Assembly (NCBI GenBank): GCA_958295935.1
Contig: OY282385.1
Coordinates: 992,001-1,056,000 of the forward strand
Reading direction: 5' to 3'
DNA length: 64,000 nucleotides
From: an uncultured Dehalococcoidia bacterium
GTDB taxonomy: Bacteria > Chloroflexota > Dehalococcoidia > Lucifugimonadales > Lucifugimonadaceae
The position numbers and the translations under genes are program-made. Positions within the stretch are counted from its first letter, which is position 1; the number at the start of each line of letters is the position of its first letter. Shown piece after piece: positions 1-8,706 of the stretch. Under the pieces are notes generated by a model, which ran no database searches, was not told the origin of the DNA, and worked only from the letters and a program-made list of their open reading frames with translations.

Positions 1-1212
1 AGCGTAGACCCGATTGAATACGGAGAGGGCGGAACCTGGGGCCGCGGGTAGTTGCATGCCGGATTGGTGCATGAGGGCGAGCAGGCCGATGGTCTTTAGG
101 GCTACGGTCTTTCCACCGGTGTTTGGGCCTGTTATCACGAGGCCGCGGAAGCCGGGGCCTATGGAAATGTTGACCGGTACCGCTTCCTGGCCGTCGAGCA
201 GGGGGTGACGCGCGCCCAGCAGTCTCAGGGCCGTGTCGTCCCCGTCGTCCAGGGTCGAGACCCTCATGCCCCCCATGGAGGCGGCAAGCCGGGCGCGGGC
301 CGTGATGAGATCCAACGCCGCGGCGGCTTCCAGGGCATGGAGTATCTCCTGCCTTCTTGCGCCTACTATCCTGGACAAGCGCCTCAGTACGCGCTCTTCT
401 TCTCTCTGCGCCTCGGCTGCGGTCTCTCTCCATCTGTTGCATGGATCGACGGCTGCGAACGGCTCGACGAAGACTGTGGCGCCTGTGTTGGAGACGTCGT
501 GGACGATGCCTGGCACGTCCTTGCGGCACTCTGACTTGACTTCCAGTACGAGGCGGTCGCCGCGTGCGGCTATGGCGGCCGACTGTATGGCGGCTCGTAT
601 GGTGCGACGCGCGGTCATTCGTTCCAGCATTCCGGTGAGCTGGCGGTACGCGCGCGCGGCCTTTTTGCGCAGAGGGCCAAGACGAGGAGTACTGTCGTCC
701 AGCACGTCCCCGCTATCGGCCAGAGATTGACGCAGTCGTTGGGTAACGTCTTGCAGGTCTGGGACGTCGCTCATCAGGGATTCGAGTATTTGGGTACGTC
801 CACCCATGGAGTCCACAATCGACTTTGCAAGGCGAATGGACTCGATGAGATATACGATGCGCATGAGTTCGGCGCCGGCGAGCATTCCTCCAAGCGAGGC
901 TCTCTGAAGCAGGGGTCTCGGATCCTCCGTGCCCCCGAGTCCTATGTCCCCAACGGAGTCGAGCATCAGGCGGGCTTCCCCGGTCTCCTTTTGCAGTCGC
1001 TCCACGTCTTCGGCTCGGCTCTGTGGAACCACTTCGAGGGCCATTTCCCTTGAGAGGAAGAAGCGGGTGTGAGCTGCTAGCCGTGCGGTGATGGCGGGGA
1101 ACTCAAGCAGTTCTCTGGCCAGTGTCTGCAAGTCGCGGGAGTACTCCGGCGCGTGGCCGTTTTCCTCTCCGCGATCTTGAGAGCCGCCCGACGGGGGGGT
1201 GCGCTGATCCAT
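1..1212 (-). CDS. mutS2: Endonuclease MutS2, 5' part (cut by window edge)
   Basis: This is the N-terminal 404 residues of a MutS2 protein; the gene reads leftward off the window. MutS2 is a MutS-type ATPase with a C-terminal Smr nuclease domain. It lacks the mismatch-recognition domain and acts on recombination intermediates or stalled ribosomes. The Walker A motif GPNTGGKT lies at residues 362-369, directly after ITGPN as in MutS family ATPases, and the preceding lever/clamp-like region is rich in charged residues (for example residues 240-320). The Walker B, coiled-coil KOW and Smr regions would lie beyond the edge. The ATG at 1212 is followed by a short disordered N-terminus before the conserved LEFPAITARL segment. 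It is divergent from the hydrolase at 1269. Confidence 0.93.
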   Translation of the reverse strand, partial: MDQRTPPSGGSQDRGEENGHAPEYSRDLQTLARELLEFPAITARLAAHTRFFLSREMALEVVPQSRAEDVERLQKETGEARLMLDSVGDIGLGGTEDPRPLLQRASLGGMLAGAELMRIVYLIESIRLAKSIVDSMGGRTQILESLMSDVPDLQDVTQRLRQSLADSGDVLDDSTPRLGPLRKKAARAYRQLTGMLERMTARRTIRAAIQSAAIAARGDRLVLEVKSECRKDVPGIVHDVSNTGATVFVEPFAAVDPCNRWRETAAEAQREEERVLRRLSRIVGARRQEILHALEAAAALDLITARARLAASMGGMRVSTLDDGDDTALRLLGARHPLLDGQEAVPVNISIGPGFRGLVITGPNTGGKTVALKTIGLLALMHQSGMQLPAAPGSALSVFNRVYA

Positions 1213-1252
1213 AACGTTAGATTTTAGTGCCTGCCGAGGTGACGGCCGGTTG

Positions 1253-1258
1253 TATAGT
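1253..1258 (+). promoter_or_regulatory. Candidate -10 element with very short leader
   Basis: TATAGT lies 10 bases upstream of the ATG at 1269 within TGTATAGTGT. The same 10-base string occurs at 41501-41510. No good -35 hexamer is visible. If used, it would give a leader of about 4 bases. Confidence 0.3.
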
Positions 1259-1268
1259 GTTCTGCAAG

Positions 1269-2186
1269 ATGACTGTACTGCGTGCGAATACGCTGCGCCT
1301 CACGCCTGCGCAGTCTCGAATCCACCGTAGCATGGTGGATTTGCTGGCGTGCGCAGGGCTTGAATACAAGGGGGGCTACGTGGAGGCGGCCGGGCAGCGG
1401 CTGCACTATCTGGATTATGGGGAAGGGGAGCCGGTACTGCTTCTTCACGGAGGAGGCGCCGGAGGGCCGATCTGGTTCCGTCAGATAGCCGCCCTCAAAG
1501 AACGGTATCGAGTGCTGGTTCCGGACCACCCAATGTTCGGCCTGTCCAGCCAGTCGGAGATTCCACCGCCGCTGCGGTCGTTCTCAGTGAAGTACGTATC
1601 GGGATTTCTGGACGCGCTGGGGCTGGATAGGGTGCGCGTGGCCGGTCTGTCTCTGGGCGGATTCATCGCTCTCTGTATGGCCATCGAGCACCCTTCACGC
1701 ATAGAGCGCCTGGCGCTGCTGGACTCCGCGGGGTTGGGAACGGATTTGCCCTGGGTGTTTCGTCTTATAACTCTGCCGGTCCTTGGGTTCGTCCTACCGA
1801 GGCCGAGAAAGTTCATGCAAGACCGGTTCTTCGCGATGATGGAGTCGGCGCACCCCAACGGGCCGGGATCGGAGGAGTTCAAGCGCTACTCGTTCGAAAC
1901 GACCCGGAATGAGGGCCATCCGCGGGCCCTGCGGAAGAACACCCCTTCCTTTGCGACGCTTAGAGGTCAGCTTTCCATGCTGAGCGATGCGGAGTTGGGA
2001 AAAGTACAAGCGCGGACGATGATCATCTGGGGAGAGGATGACCGATTCTTTCCGGTATCTCACGCAGAGAGGGCGCATGGAGCAATACCCGACTCGCGCT
2101 TACACGTGCTAGCCGACACGGGGCACGTGTCTCCGTGGGATCAGCCGGAGAAGGTCAACAGGCTTCTACTGGATTTCTTTTCTTAG
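1269..2186 (+). CDS. Alpha/beta hydrolase
   Basis: This is a 305-residue alpha/beta-hydrolase-fold enzyme. The oxyanion-hole motif HGGGAGG is followed by the nucleophile elbow GLSLGG (Ser about residue 128). The acid is probably in WGEDDRFF and the histidine in DTGHVSPWDQPE near the C-terminus, so the Ser-Asp-His triad is complete. Closest in style are esterases and C-C bond hydrolases of the MhpC/EphX type; the substrate cannot be read from the sequence. The ATG at 1269 is preferred because the -10-like TATAGT sits just upstream; an in-frame ATG at 1227 would place that element inside the coding region, and ATG 1332 is another option. No signal peptide is seen, so it is probably cytoplasmic. 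Confidence 0.85.
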   Translation: MTVLRANTLRLTPAQSRIHRSMVDLLACAGLEYKGGYVEAAGQRLHYLDYGEGEPVLLLHGGGAGGPIWFRQIAALKERYRVLVPDHPMFGLSSQSEIPPPLRSFSVKYVSGFLDALGLDRVRVAGLSLGGFIALCMAIEHPSRIERLALLDSAGLGTDLPWVFRLITLPVLGFVLPRPRKFMQDRFFAMMESAHPNGPGSEEFKRYSFETTRNEGHPRALRKNTPSFATLRGQLSMLSDAELGKVQARTMIIWGEDDRFFPVSHAERAHGAIPDSRLHVLADTGHVSPWDQPEKVNRLLLDFFS

Positions 2187-2234
2187 AGCGGACTCACAAC
2201 CTTGGGCGTATTCGAGCCTGTGTTCCATGGGCCT

Positions 2235-2951
2235 TTACTGCGCTGCATAGCCTGTCATGCAGATGTCCCCAAGGGTGCACTCCGAGCACAGAGGCTTCTT
2301 CTTGCAGACTCGCGACGCGTGGGCGTCGAGCAGCGCGTGATACTCGTTGAAGAGCTGAGCGTCTTTCGGCAGAAGCCGGGTGAACATGTTCTGGTAGTCC
2401 GCGTACGCGCTTCCGCCTGTCTGCCATCCAAGACGGTCTACGATGCGCCTGGTGTATGCGTCGATGACGAAGGAGGGCTTGTTGGCTACGTATAGCACGA
2501 TGTCGTCCGCGGTCTCCTCGCCTATGCCCCAGACTGCCAGCAACCGATCTCTGAGAACGGTTGCGTCGAGCGCCAGCATTGCGCTCAACGAGCCTCCGAA
2601 GTCATTGACGACCACCGCGGCGAACTCCTTGAGCTTGCGGGCCTTCTGGTTGTAGTACCCGGAAGGCCTGATGACGCTTGCCAGCCGGTCTTTTTCGACC
2701 TCGTGAAGGGCCTGAAAGCTCCACAGCCGAGCTTCTCGCATGTTGTGAAGGGCCAGCCTTACGTTTCTCCAGGCGGTGTTCTGCGTGAGGATGGCTCCGG
2801 CGATGATCTCGAACGGCCCTTCGCCCGGCCACCAGTTGCGCGGGCCGTACTCCCTGTAAAGGCGTTGATAGACGTCCATGAGGTCAGCGTTCTTTGGCTT
2901 GCGGGGCTTGGGGGGCATAGGCTCTGGTTCCATGGGCGCGGTGCGCCTCAC
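2235..2951 (-). CDS. HhH-GPD DNA glycosylase with Fe-S cluster (COG2231/MIG type)
   Basis: This 238-residue base-excision-repair glycosylase belongs to the endonuclease III superfamily. The helix-hairpin-helix is at about 136-150 (WGIGEETAD) and the catalytic aspartate is D164 in FVIDAYTRRI. Four cysteines at 216, 222, 225 and 231 form the C-terminal 4Fe-4S motif. The lysine that gives Nth its lyase activity (LPGVGRKTA) is replaced by glutamate (E145/E146), as in the COG2231 and MIG-type monofunctional glycosylases. A pure glycosylase acting on alkylated or mismatched bases is therefore more likely than an AP lyase. The first 20 residues are Pro/Lys-rich, and ATG 2933 is an alternative start. 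It is divergent from pyrF. Confidence 0.88.
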   Translation of the reverse strand: MRRTAPMEPEPMPPKPRKPKNADLMDVYQRLYREYGPRNWWPGEGPFEIIAGAILTQNTAWRNVRLALHNMREARLWSFQALHEVEKDRLASVIRPSGYYNQKARKLKEFAAVVVNDFGGSLSAMLALDATVLRDRLLAVWGIGEETADDIVLYVANKPSFVIDAYTRRIVDRLGWQTGGSAYADYQNMFTRLLPKDAQLFNEYHALLDAHASRVCKKKPLCSECTLGDICMTGYAAQ

Positions 2952-3026
2952 GGAGTCAGCATATACTCACGGGCAAGGCAGTTGGCCGGCGCAGCCCGTG
3001 CGCGCAACGCAAGGAGGGCAGAGTTG

Positions 3027-3878
3027 GTGGACGCGTTTGTGGAGCGGCTAGACAAGGCTCAGGCAGTGCGGCACAGCCTCATCTGCGTTGGGCTCGATCC
3101 CGACCCCAAGCGCATGCCGGTAAGAGGCGTAGCCGAGTTCAACCGAGCCATCGTGGATGCTACGGCGGACCAGGTGTGCGCATACAAGCCTCAGATGGCG
3201 TACTACGAGGCTTTTGGCTCGCCCGGCATCGCTGCGCTGGAGGAGACTGTGGACTACATACGCTCCGAGGCGCCGGGGGTGATGATCATTGGCGATGGCA
3301 AGCGCGGCGACGTGGGGGCCACGGCTTCCGCGTACGCGAGGGCCATGTTCGAGGTGTGGGACTTCGACGCCGCGACGGTTAACCCCTATCAGGGAGTGGA
3401 CGCCATCCAACCCTTCCTGCGGTACCCGGGCCGGGGCGTGTTCGTGGTCTGCCGCACGTCGAACCCCAGTTCAGGCCAGTTTCAGAACCTGATCGTGAAT
3501 GAGGGAGAGGGCGCGGTTCCTCTCTACAGGCGCGTGGCGATGGCGGCGGAGGGCTGGGACGCTTCGGGGAGCGTGGGTATCGTCGTTGGCGCTACCGCGC
3601 CTGAGGAGATGATGCTGCTCAGGCGAGACCATCCCGACGTGCCGATGCTGATTCCCGGAGTCGGCGCTCAGGGAGGAGACGTTGCGGCGGCGCTGCGTGC
3701 GGGGTTGAACAGAGCGGGCCGCGGCGTAGTGATCAATTCCTCACGGAGTATCATCTACGCTTCAGAGCAGGCGTCCAGCTTCGCGGCGGCGGCCAGAGAG
3801 GCCGCCATTGGCCTGAATGAAATGGTGAACCGGGAGAGGGGCAATCTGCGCGGCTCTATAGTCGTGCAAGGGTCATGA
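3027..3878 (+). CDS. pyrF: Orotidine 5'-phosphate decarboxylase (type 2)
   Basis: This is a 283-residue PyrF that converts OMP to UMP in the last step of pyrimidine synthesis. The catalytic signature [12 protein letters not shown] is at about 89-100 (K92, D95). The longer spacing and length match the mycobacterial/type 2 subgroup rather than the 230-residue E. coli enzyme. The start is set by a strong AAGGAGG at 3011-3017, which serves GTG 3027 (spacing 9) or TTG 3024. A longer open frame upstream lies antisense to the glycosylase gene and is not coding. The stop overlaps the start of the next gene (ATGA), so the two are translationally coupled. Confidence 0.93.
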   Translation: MDAFVERLDKAQAVRHSLICVGLDPDPKRMPVRGVAEFNRAIVDATADQVCAYKPQMAYYEAFGSPGIAALEETVDYIRSEAPGVMIIGDGKRGDVGATASAYARAMFEVWDFDAATVNPYQGVDAIQPFLRYPGRGVFVVCRTSNPSSGQFQNLIVNEGEGAVPLYRRVAMAAEGWDASGSVGIVVGATAPEEMMLLRRDHPDVPMLIPGVGAQGGDVAAALRAGLNRAGRGVVINSSRSIIYASEQASSFAAAAREAAIGLNEMVNRERGNLRGSIVVQGS

Positions 3879-4096
3879 AACCGGGAGTGCGCATACCCTT
3901 CACCGTAGGCGACCGCGTAACTCTCAAGAAGCGGCACCCGTGCGGCGGCAGTCATTGGGAGGTGTACCGTATAGGCGCTGACATCGGGTTGAGGTGCACG
4001 ACCTGCGGACGGCGGGTGATGCTGAGCCGTCGAAACGCGGAACTGCGGACGGTTGCCAGGATTCCGGCTGGGGCGCGGGGAGAGGTTTCCTCGTAG
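3875..4096 (+). CDS. DUF951 family protein
   Basis: This 73-residue protein has the DUF951 hallmarks: [17 protein letters not shown], then [11 protein letters not shown], a TTCG knuckle and RRVMLSRR. The two Cys pairs (HPCGG and CTTCG) suggest a small metal-binding or nucleic-acid-binding fold, but the function is unknown in the family. It overlaps pyrF by four bases and is clearly co-translated with it. The last 15 residues, rich in Ala/Gly/Arg, fall outside the conserved domain. Confidence 0.85.
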   Translation: MKPGVRIPFTVGDRVTLKKRHPCGGSHWEVYRIGADIGLRCTTCGRRVMLSRRNAELRTVARIPAGARGEVSS

Positions 4097-4544
4097 CCAA
4101 GGGCCTGCACTGTCGGCAGCGCGTCAGGCAAAAGTGTGTTCCTGAGCGGGCCTTCGCATAATCTGGATTCGGCTGTTCCGCCCTCGCATCCAACAAGATG
4201 CAAGAGGGTTCTCCTCCCGGCCAGCCAGGATTCGCAAAGCACAGTTCACCACTTTCCCGCTCGCATGTGGCAAAGCCGGGGAGCCTGCCAGTACGTAACA
4301 GAGTGCAATGACTGTTCGCTGGTTGGTGAAAAAGTGCGAGAATAGAGGCAAGGCCAATGAGATGGTTCCGCGCCATGGAGGCTCAATCTCTGCAATTTTT
4401 CGATTCCTGCCTGAGATCGAATGTCTAGGCAGTCTTTCCGCCTGACGGAACGCGGGAAGGCATTGTCCGTTTCCGTCATAATGACAGGTGCCGGGTGGGA
4501 CACCACTGACCGGCAGGACAGGACAGGCCAAAGGAGACGCTAAC
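4097..4544. other. Intergenic region, no gene found
   Basis: No supported gene lies in these 448 bases. Open frames on both strands overlap each other and show no conserved motif. No convincing promoter, terminator hairpin or repeat was found. A Shine-Dalgarno AAGGAG at 4530-4535 belongs to the next gene. Confidence 0.5.
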
Positions 4545-5123
4545 ATGATGGAGTTGGAGATCGACAGCATCAGGGTGAGCCTTCTGAACTACCAACGCGT
4601 GGTGATACTGAAGGAAAAAGATGCCGACCGTTACCTGCCCATCTGGATAGGTCCCAGCGAGGCAGACGCTATAGCGATCAAGTTGCAGGACGTTTCCGTG
4701 CCGCGCCCTCTGACCCACGACCTCTTGCACAACGTGCTTGGAGAGTTGGGCGCGCAGATCAAGCACATACTGGTGTCCGGTCTGGACCACGAGACCTTCT
4801 TCGCGAAGATCGAGGTTTCGTTCGGGGACCGGAAGATACAGATCGACTCCCGGCCGTCCGACGCGCTGGCGCTGGCAGTGAGGGCCAGAGTTCCTATCTT
4901 TGCTGAGGAGACGGTGCTGGCAAAGGCCGGTGTAAAGCTGGATCAGAACGCAGAAGGAGCAATCATCGGGGACGAATCGGCCGGCGGAGGATCCGAGCGG
5001 CAGAGTCCGGTTGCTCCGGAGGAGTTGGAGAAGATGTCCGCCTTCTCCGACTTCATAGAGAACCTCGACTTGGGGGACATCGGCGAGCAGGGGGAGAAGC
5101 CCAAGGGACAGGGCAGCGACTGA
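4545..5123 (+). CDS. Bifunctional nuclease family protein (DUF151)
   Basis: This 192-residue protein has a complete BFN/DUF151 domain at about 2-135: the start MELEIDSIRVSLLNY, then LPIWIGPSEADAIA, the LTHDLL segment and the RPSDALALAVR motif. Family members are reported to have combined RNase/DNase activity in plants and are widespread in bacteria with unclear roles. The C-terminal 55 residues are acidic and low-complexity, probably a flexible tail. Two ATGs sit at 4545 and 4548 after AAGGAG; the first has the better spacing. The gene is alone, convergent with the SDR at 5201. Confidence 0.9.
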   Translation: MMELEIDSIRVSLLNYQRVVILKEKDADRYLPIWIGPSEADAIAIKLQDVSVPRPLTHDLLHNVLGELGAQIKHILVSGLDHETFFAKIEVSFGDRKIQIDSRPSDALALAVRARVPIFAEETVLAKAGVKLDQNAEGAIIGDESAGGGSERQSPVAPEELEKMSAFSDFIENLDLGDIGEQGEKPKGQGSD

Positions 5124-5200
5124 CGGCGCGTCGAGACGCGAAGCCATGCGCCGCTAACGCCGTCCGCGCGACGAGGAAGTTGAGCGTGCTATCGCGCCGG

Positions 5201-5962
5201 CTAGTAGTACCGCTCAGCGTTGTCCATAGGGCTGTATCCCAAAACTGCGGCGGCGTGTGAAATGTCCCAGAAGCGCCAGGTGTTGCCGGAGACTCCGTAG
5301 AAGATTTCAAACCTGAGGTCGGGGCAAGTGAGGCACAGGCTGACGAGCTGGGCCAGATCTCTGTGGCTGCACCAGGTGGCCCGCATCCTGACGTTGGCGG
5401 TCGGGTCGTCCTTCTCGGAAAAAGTCCCGATCCTGAGACAGGCGACCTGCAGACCGAATCGTTCAGAGTAAGATCGGCCTATGCCCTCTCCAAAGGCCTT
5501 GCTAACTCCATAGTCGCTGTCCGGCCGCAGCGGCGCGGTATGGTCGATGCGCTTCAAGGTACTTGGGTCGAGGCCGGCGTAGTCACCCGCCCTGATACGC
5601 GAGTAGGGTTCGTCGTTCTCGAATAGCCCCACGGCGTGGTTCGAACTGGCAAAGACGACTCTGGGGACTTTTTCCAGCCGGCATGACTCGAACAGGTTTC
5701 GCGTGAGGACGATGTTGTTGCGCAGTACGTTCGGCCATGGCGTGTCTACGGCGGGGTTGCCGGCAAGGTGAATGACGCCGTCCTTGCCTGCCAGCGCCGG
5801 GCGGAGGTCCTCGACCTCATGGGCCTCTGTAATGACGGTGGGGATTTGCGGGCCGGAGCGAGGCGGCAATCTATCGAGTCCGGTGAACTCAAAGCGGTCT
5901 GCGAGAAGCTTCACGAGCTTTGAACCGATATTTCCGCTGGAACCGGTTATTAGAATCTTCAT
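5201..5962 (-). CDS. NAD-dependent epimerase/dehydratase, uronate-dehydrogenase-like
   Basis: This is a 253-residue extended short-chain dehydrogenase. It shows the Rossmann motif GSSGNIG (7-13), FASSNHAVG (serine about 106) and catalytic Y151-x3-K155 (YGVSK). The compact length, the SNHAVG motif, the N-terminal GLDRLPP segment and the C-terminal LGYSPMDNAERY resemble uronate dehydrogenases, which oxidise glucuronate or galacturonate to the lactone. Substrate specificity is inferred from these motifs only. It reads toward the DUF151 gene and has no obvious operon partners. Confidence 0.85.
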   Translation of the reverse strand: MKILITGSSGNIGSKLVKLLADRFEFTGLDRLPPRSGPQIPTVITEAHEVEDLRPALAGKDGVIHLAGNPAVDTPWPNVLRNNIVLTRNLFESCRLEKVPRVVFASSNHAVGLFENDEPYSRIRAGDYAGLDPSTLKRIDHTAPLRPDSDYGVSKAFGEGIGRSYSERFGLQVACLRIGTFSEKDDPTANVRMRATWCSHRDLAQLVSLCLTCPDLRFEIFYGVSGNTWRFWDISHAAAVLGYSPMDNAERYY

Positions 5963-6026
5963 AGTGGCTCACCGGCGCTTGGCCGGGCGCGGGCGCGGTC
6001 TCTGCAAACCTTCAATGCGTCTCCTG

Positions 6027-6506
6027 TCAGGCCCCGGGCAGGTGTATCTCCATCCCAAGGGGAACACTGTCGGCTTTCCTGCCTGCTAGCAGGTCCTCAA
6101 GCACGTTGATGACGCGGTCCAGGTCGCGTTTGACGTGAGATTCTCCGGCTCGCACAACCTTCCATCCGTCGCGTACCAGGGATGCGTTGTTGTTCCTGTC
6201 CCTCTGCATATTTCGTGAGATCTTTTCTCTCCAGTAGGGCTTCATCTCGGCGAGGCGTTCTGGTGCAAGCTTCTTTCCGTGCCAGAACTCGCCGTCCACG
6301 AAGACCGCGATCTTCTGCTTGGGGAACACGACGTCGGGCTTGCCCGCGAGGTCTCCGCAATGGACTCTGTAGCGTCTGCCTCTGGCCCAAAGTGCGCGTC
6401 TCAGGGCCATTTCCGGCGCGGTGTTGCGGCCCTTTATCTTACGCATCACTGCCGAACGCTCGGCAACGGTGAGATGGTCGCGTCTTTCGGAGCGGTATTG
6501 GGTCAC
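6027..6506 (-). CDS. vsr: Very short patch repair endonuclease (Vsr)
   Basis: This is a Vsr-type T:G mismatch nicking endonuclease of about 159 residues. Conserved features in order are RSAVMRKIKGRNTAPE, the arginine-rich RRYRVH, KPDVVFPKQKIAVFVDGEFWHG (catalytic Asp and FWHG) and KPYWREKISRNMQRDR. These match the fold and order of E. coli Vsr. The frame is open to ATG 6659, but the extra N-terminus has no family similarity, so GTG 6506 is taken as the start without a clear Shine-Dalgarno; ATG 6446 would cut into the domain. Vsr normally accompanies a C5-cytosine methylase; here the only one in the window is 53 kb away at 59545. Confidence 0.82.
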   Translation of the reverse strand: MTQYRSERRDHLTVAERSAVMRKIKGRNTAPEMALRRALWARGRRYRVHCGDLAGKPDVVFPKQKIAVFVDGEFWHGKKLAPERLAEMKPYWREKISRNMQRDRNNNASLVRDGWKVVRAGESHVKRDLDRVINVLEDLLAGRKADSVPLGMEIHLPGA

Positions 6507-6774
6507 GTGGGAGCCGGGAGCGTTCCGGTGCCTCAAGCCAGATGGGGCTGGCTGTGAAGAAGCGTATAGAAGAATCTCTGCAAAGACGTTATCAAGAAAT
6601 TGCTTGAATCGGGGCCGCTCGACCAGGCGTTCAGAGCATCCGCCTGATGATGCTTTCATGACTCCATCACGCCCTTCACCGCGGCCTTGCCCGCGTGTTT
6701 CCCAATCCAGTCCGCTCGGCGGTTCCGAGAAACGCAGTTTACGGGAGAGGGTGAGACGGCGTTCCGGGACGCTT

Positions 6775-7893
6775 CTATGGGCGCACAGAGGATGAAGCGA
6801 TCATTCGCCTGACAGCGGGGACGACTTGGTGGGCGACCCGTCGGGATTCCTCGACGTGGGGGTATCCGGAGAGAATGAACTCGCTGACCCCGAGCTTCCA
6901 GTATTGGACGAGTTTGGCAGCGGCCTGATCGGGCGTTCCGACGATGGCGGTGCCGCAGTTCACCCTGACCGTGGAGATGCCGTTCCACAGGCTATCGCCT
7001 ATGCGATGTTGGCGGTAATGGCGAGCCTGTATGGCCGCGCCGGTCATAGGCGTGCCGCTGGTCTGAGCCTGACGCTGTTGCCTTACGGAGTTCTCCGCCT
7101 TGGAGAGCAACCGCTCGGCGGCATCCCAAGCCTGCTGCTCCGTGTCCCTCACGACGAGGTGCGTGCGCAGGCCAAAACTGGGTCGCCGGCCGTATTTCTG
7201 GAAGGAGGACGCGGCTCGCTCCATGAGTTCGGCGATGGCTTCCACCGGCTGAATCCACATGAGGAGCACGTCACCCAGGCGCCCGGCCAGGTCGAGGGCT
7301 GCGGGTGAGGCCCCGCCGAGGTACCAGCGCGGACCTATGCCCTTGGGCCCGGGGGCGACGAGCGCTCCGTTGAGCTTCACGACCTCACCCCGGTAGTCAA
7401 CGGGGCCGTCTGCCCGCCACAACTGGTTGCAAGCCTCGATGAACTCAGCTGCGAGTTGGTATCGCTGTGCGTGGTCGGTGTTTACTCCCAGCCGCTCGAA
7501 GTCGCCCTGTATTCCTCCGGGTACTACGTTTATGTCTATGCGCCCTCCGGCGAGGTTGTGGAGTGTGGCGGCCATTTGTGCGAACAGGCCGGGAGCGATG
7601 AATCCGGGCCTTACGGCTATGAGGAAGCGTATTCTGGAGGTGACCGCGGCGAGCGCGGTGGCGACGGTCCAGGTTTCCGCCAGGGGTGCGGTCTCGTCGA
7701 ACAGGCCGTTGGCGAAGCGGGTGGGTATGAGTTGAGAGTAGTATCCCTGCTCCTCGGCGGTCTGCACCACCTGGCGCAGGTACTCGAACGACGGAGGGCG
7801 CTCGGCCCGGTGCGTGCCTATGTGCTCGCCGTCGCCGTCGATAGGGATGAACCAGTCGAACCTGGTCTCCGCATGGGGCGGGCGGTCAATCAT
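6775..7893 (-). CDS. LLM-class flavin-dependent oxidoreductase, SsuD-like
   Basis: This 372-residue luciferase-like monooxygenase starts with FDWFIPIDGDGEHIGT, which matches the FxPTxGDGxxLGT opening of alkanesulfonate monooxygenases. The core contains FLIAVRPGFIAPGLFAQMAATLHNLAGGRI, INVVPGG, the long insert before the flavin-binding C-terminal part, and VGTPDQAA near the end. SsuD-type enzymes use reduced FMN and oxygen to release sulfite from sulfonates; an F420-using relative cannot be excluded. No SsuE reductase or sulfonate transporter is adjacent, so the physiological substrate is open. Confidence 0.87.
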   Translation of the reverse strand: MIDRPPHAETRFDWFIPIDGDGEHIGTHRAERPPSFEYLRQVVQTAEEQGYYSQLIPTRFANGLFDETAPLAETWTVATALAAVTSRIRFLIAVRPGFIAPGLFAQMAATLHNLAGGRIDINVVPGGIQGDFERLGVNTDHAQRYQLAAEFIEACNQLWRADGPVDYRGEVVKLNGALVAPGPKGIGPRWYLGGASPAALDLAGRLGDVLLMWIQPVEAIAELMERAASSFQKYGRRPSFGLRTHLVVRDTEQQAWDAAERLLSKAENSVRQQRQAQTSGTPMTGAAIQARHYRQHRIGDSLWNGISTVRVNCGTAIVGTPDQAAAKLVQYWKLGVSEFILSGYPHVEESRRVAHQVVPAVRRMIASSSVRP

Positions 7894-7975
7894 CGTCTTG
7901 GTTCCTCTGTGATCAAAGCTGCCGCGAGAGATTCTGGTCTTGACGGGCGCAGGTTATGAGGCGCGGGGGGAATCG

Positions 7976-7981
7976 TATAGT
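7976..7981 (+). promoter_or_regulatory. Candidate -10 element with very short leader
   Basis: TATAGT lies 11 bases upstream of the ATG at 7993, followed by an A-rich stretch. There is no good -35 match, and no Shine-Dalgarno fits in the gap. This is consistent with a nearly leaderless transcript. Confidence 0.35.
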
Positions 7982-7992
7982 AAAATCCCGGC

Positions 7993-8625
7993 ATGACCGC
8001 CGCGCCAAAGACTGTACGGGAACCGTTCTACAAACGGCCTTTCGATCTTTTCGTGCTGGCGGCCGGACACGTTGCGTTGCTGCCCCTGTGGCTGGTTCTG
8101 TGGACGGTGATACCGCTGGCCATATGGTTGTATGACCGCGGGCCGGTGTTCTACCGGCAGGAAAGGGTGGGAAAGGGGGGTCGAGTGTTCACCGCCACGA
8201 AGTTTCGCTCGATGATACCCGACGCCGAGCGGCACACCGGCGCCGTATGGTCGATAGCGGACGACCCGCGTATCACGCCTATCGGCAAGATCCTTCGCTA
8301 CACGGCCCTCGACGAGCTTCCGCAGGTGCTGAACATGTGGAAGGGTGACATGAGCATCGTGGGGCCGCGCCCGGAGAGGCCGGTGCTTCACGAGAAGTTC
8401 TCTGCGGAGATCCCGGAGTTTCATCGCAGGCTTCAGGTAAGACCTGGGTTGACGGGGATGGCTCAGGTGTACGGTCACTACGACCTGCCGCCGGACGAGA
8501 AGCTGCCGTATGACCTGAAATATATCGATCGCATGAGCCTGTGGCTGGACGTGAAGTTGATCCTGGTGTCTATCAGGAACACGTTGCTGGCCGCCTGGGA
8601 CCGGCCCGAAAAGACGAAGAAGTAG
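7993..8625 (+). CDS. Sugar transferase (monotopic phosphoglycosyl transferase)
   Basis: This is a 210-residue bacterial sugar transferase of the WcaJ/PglC type. It has one N-terminal hydrophobic re-entrant helix (about 18-45), then FYRQERVGKGGRVFTATKFRSM, DELPQVLNMWKGDMSIVGPRPERP and the end of the domain at LRVRPGLTGMAQVYG. Such enzymes transfer a sugar-1-phosphate from a nucleotide sugar to undecaprenyl phosphate, starting glycan assembly at the inner membrane face. It is the short catalytic form without the large N-terminal membrane domain. No glycosyltransferase cluster surrounds it. Translation probably starts at ATG 7993, close behind a -10-like box. Confidence 0.92.
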   Translation: MTAAPKTVREPFYKRPFDLFVLAAGHVALLPLWLVLWTVIPLAIWLYDRGPVFYRQERVGKGGRVFTATKFRSMIPDAERHTGAVWSIADDPRITPIGKILRYTALDELPQVLNMWKGDMSIVGPRPERPVLHEKFSAEIPEFHRRLQVRPGLTGMAQVYGHYDLPPDEKLPYDLKYIDRMSLWLDVKLILVSIRNTLLAAWDRPEKTKK

Positions 8626-8706
8626 CGGGGCGCGGGCGGTTCCTGGGACGCGGCTATGGGCGGTAGACGGGGCCGGCGTCGCAAGGTTGACGTACGGTCC
8701 TGGCAT

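Noticed and set aside
2703-3026. N-terminal extension of PyrF
   Set aside because: It is antisense to the glycosylase gene and precedes a strong ribosome-binding site at 3011-3017.
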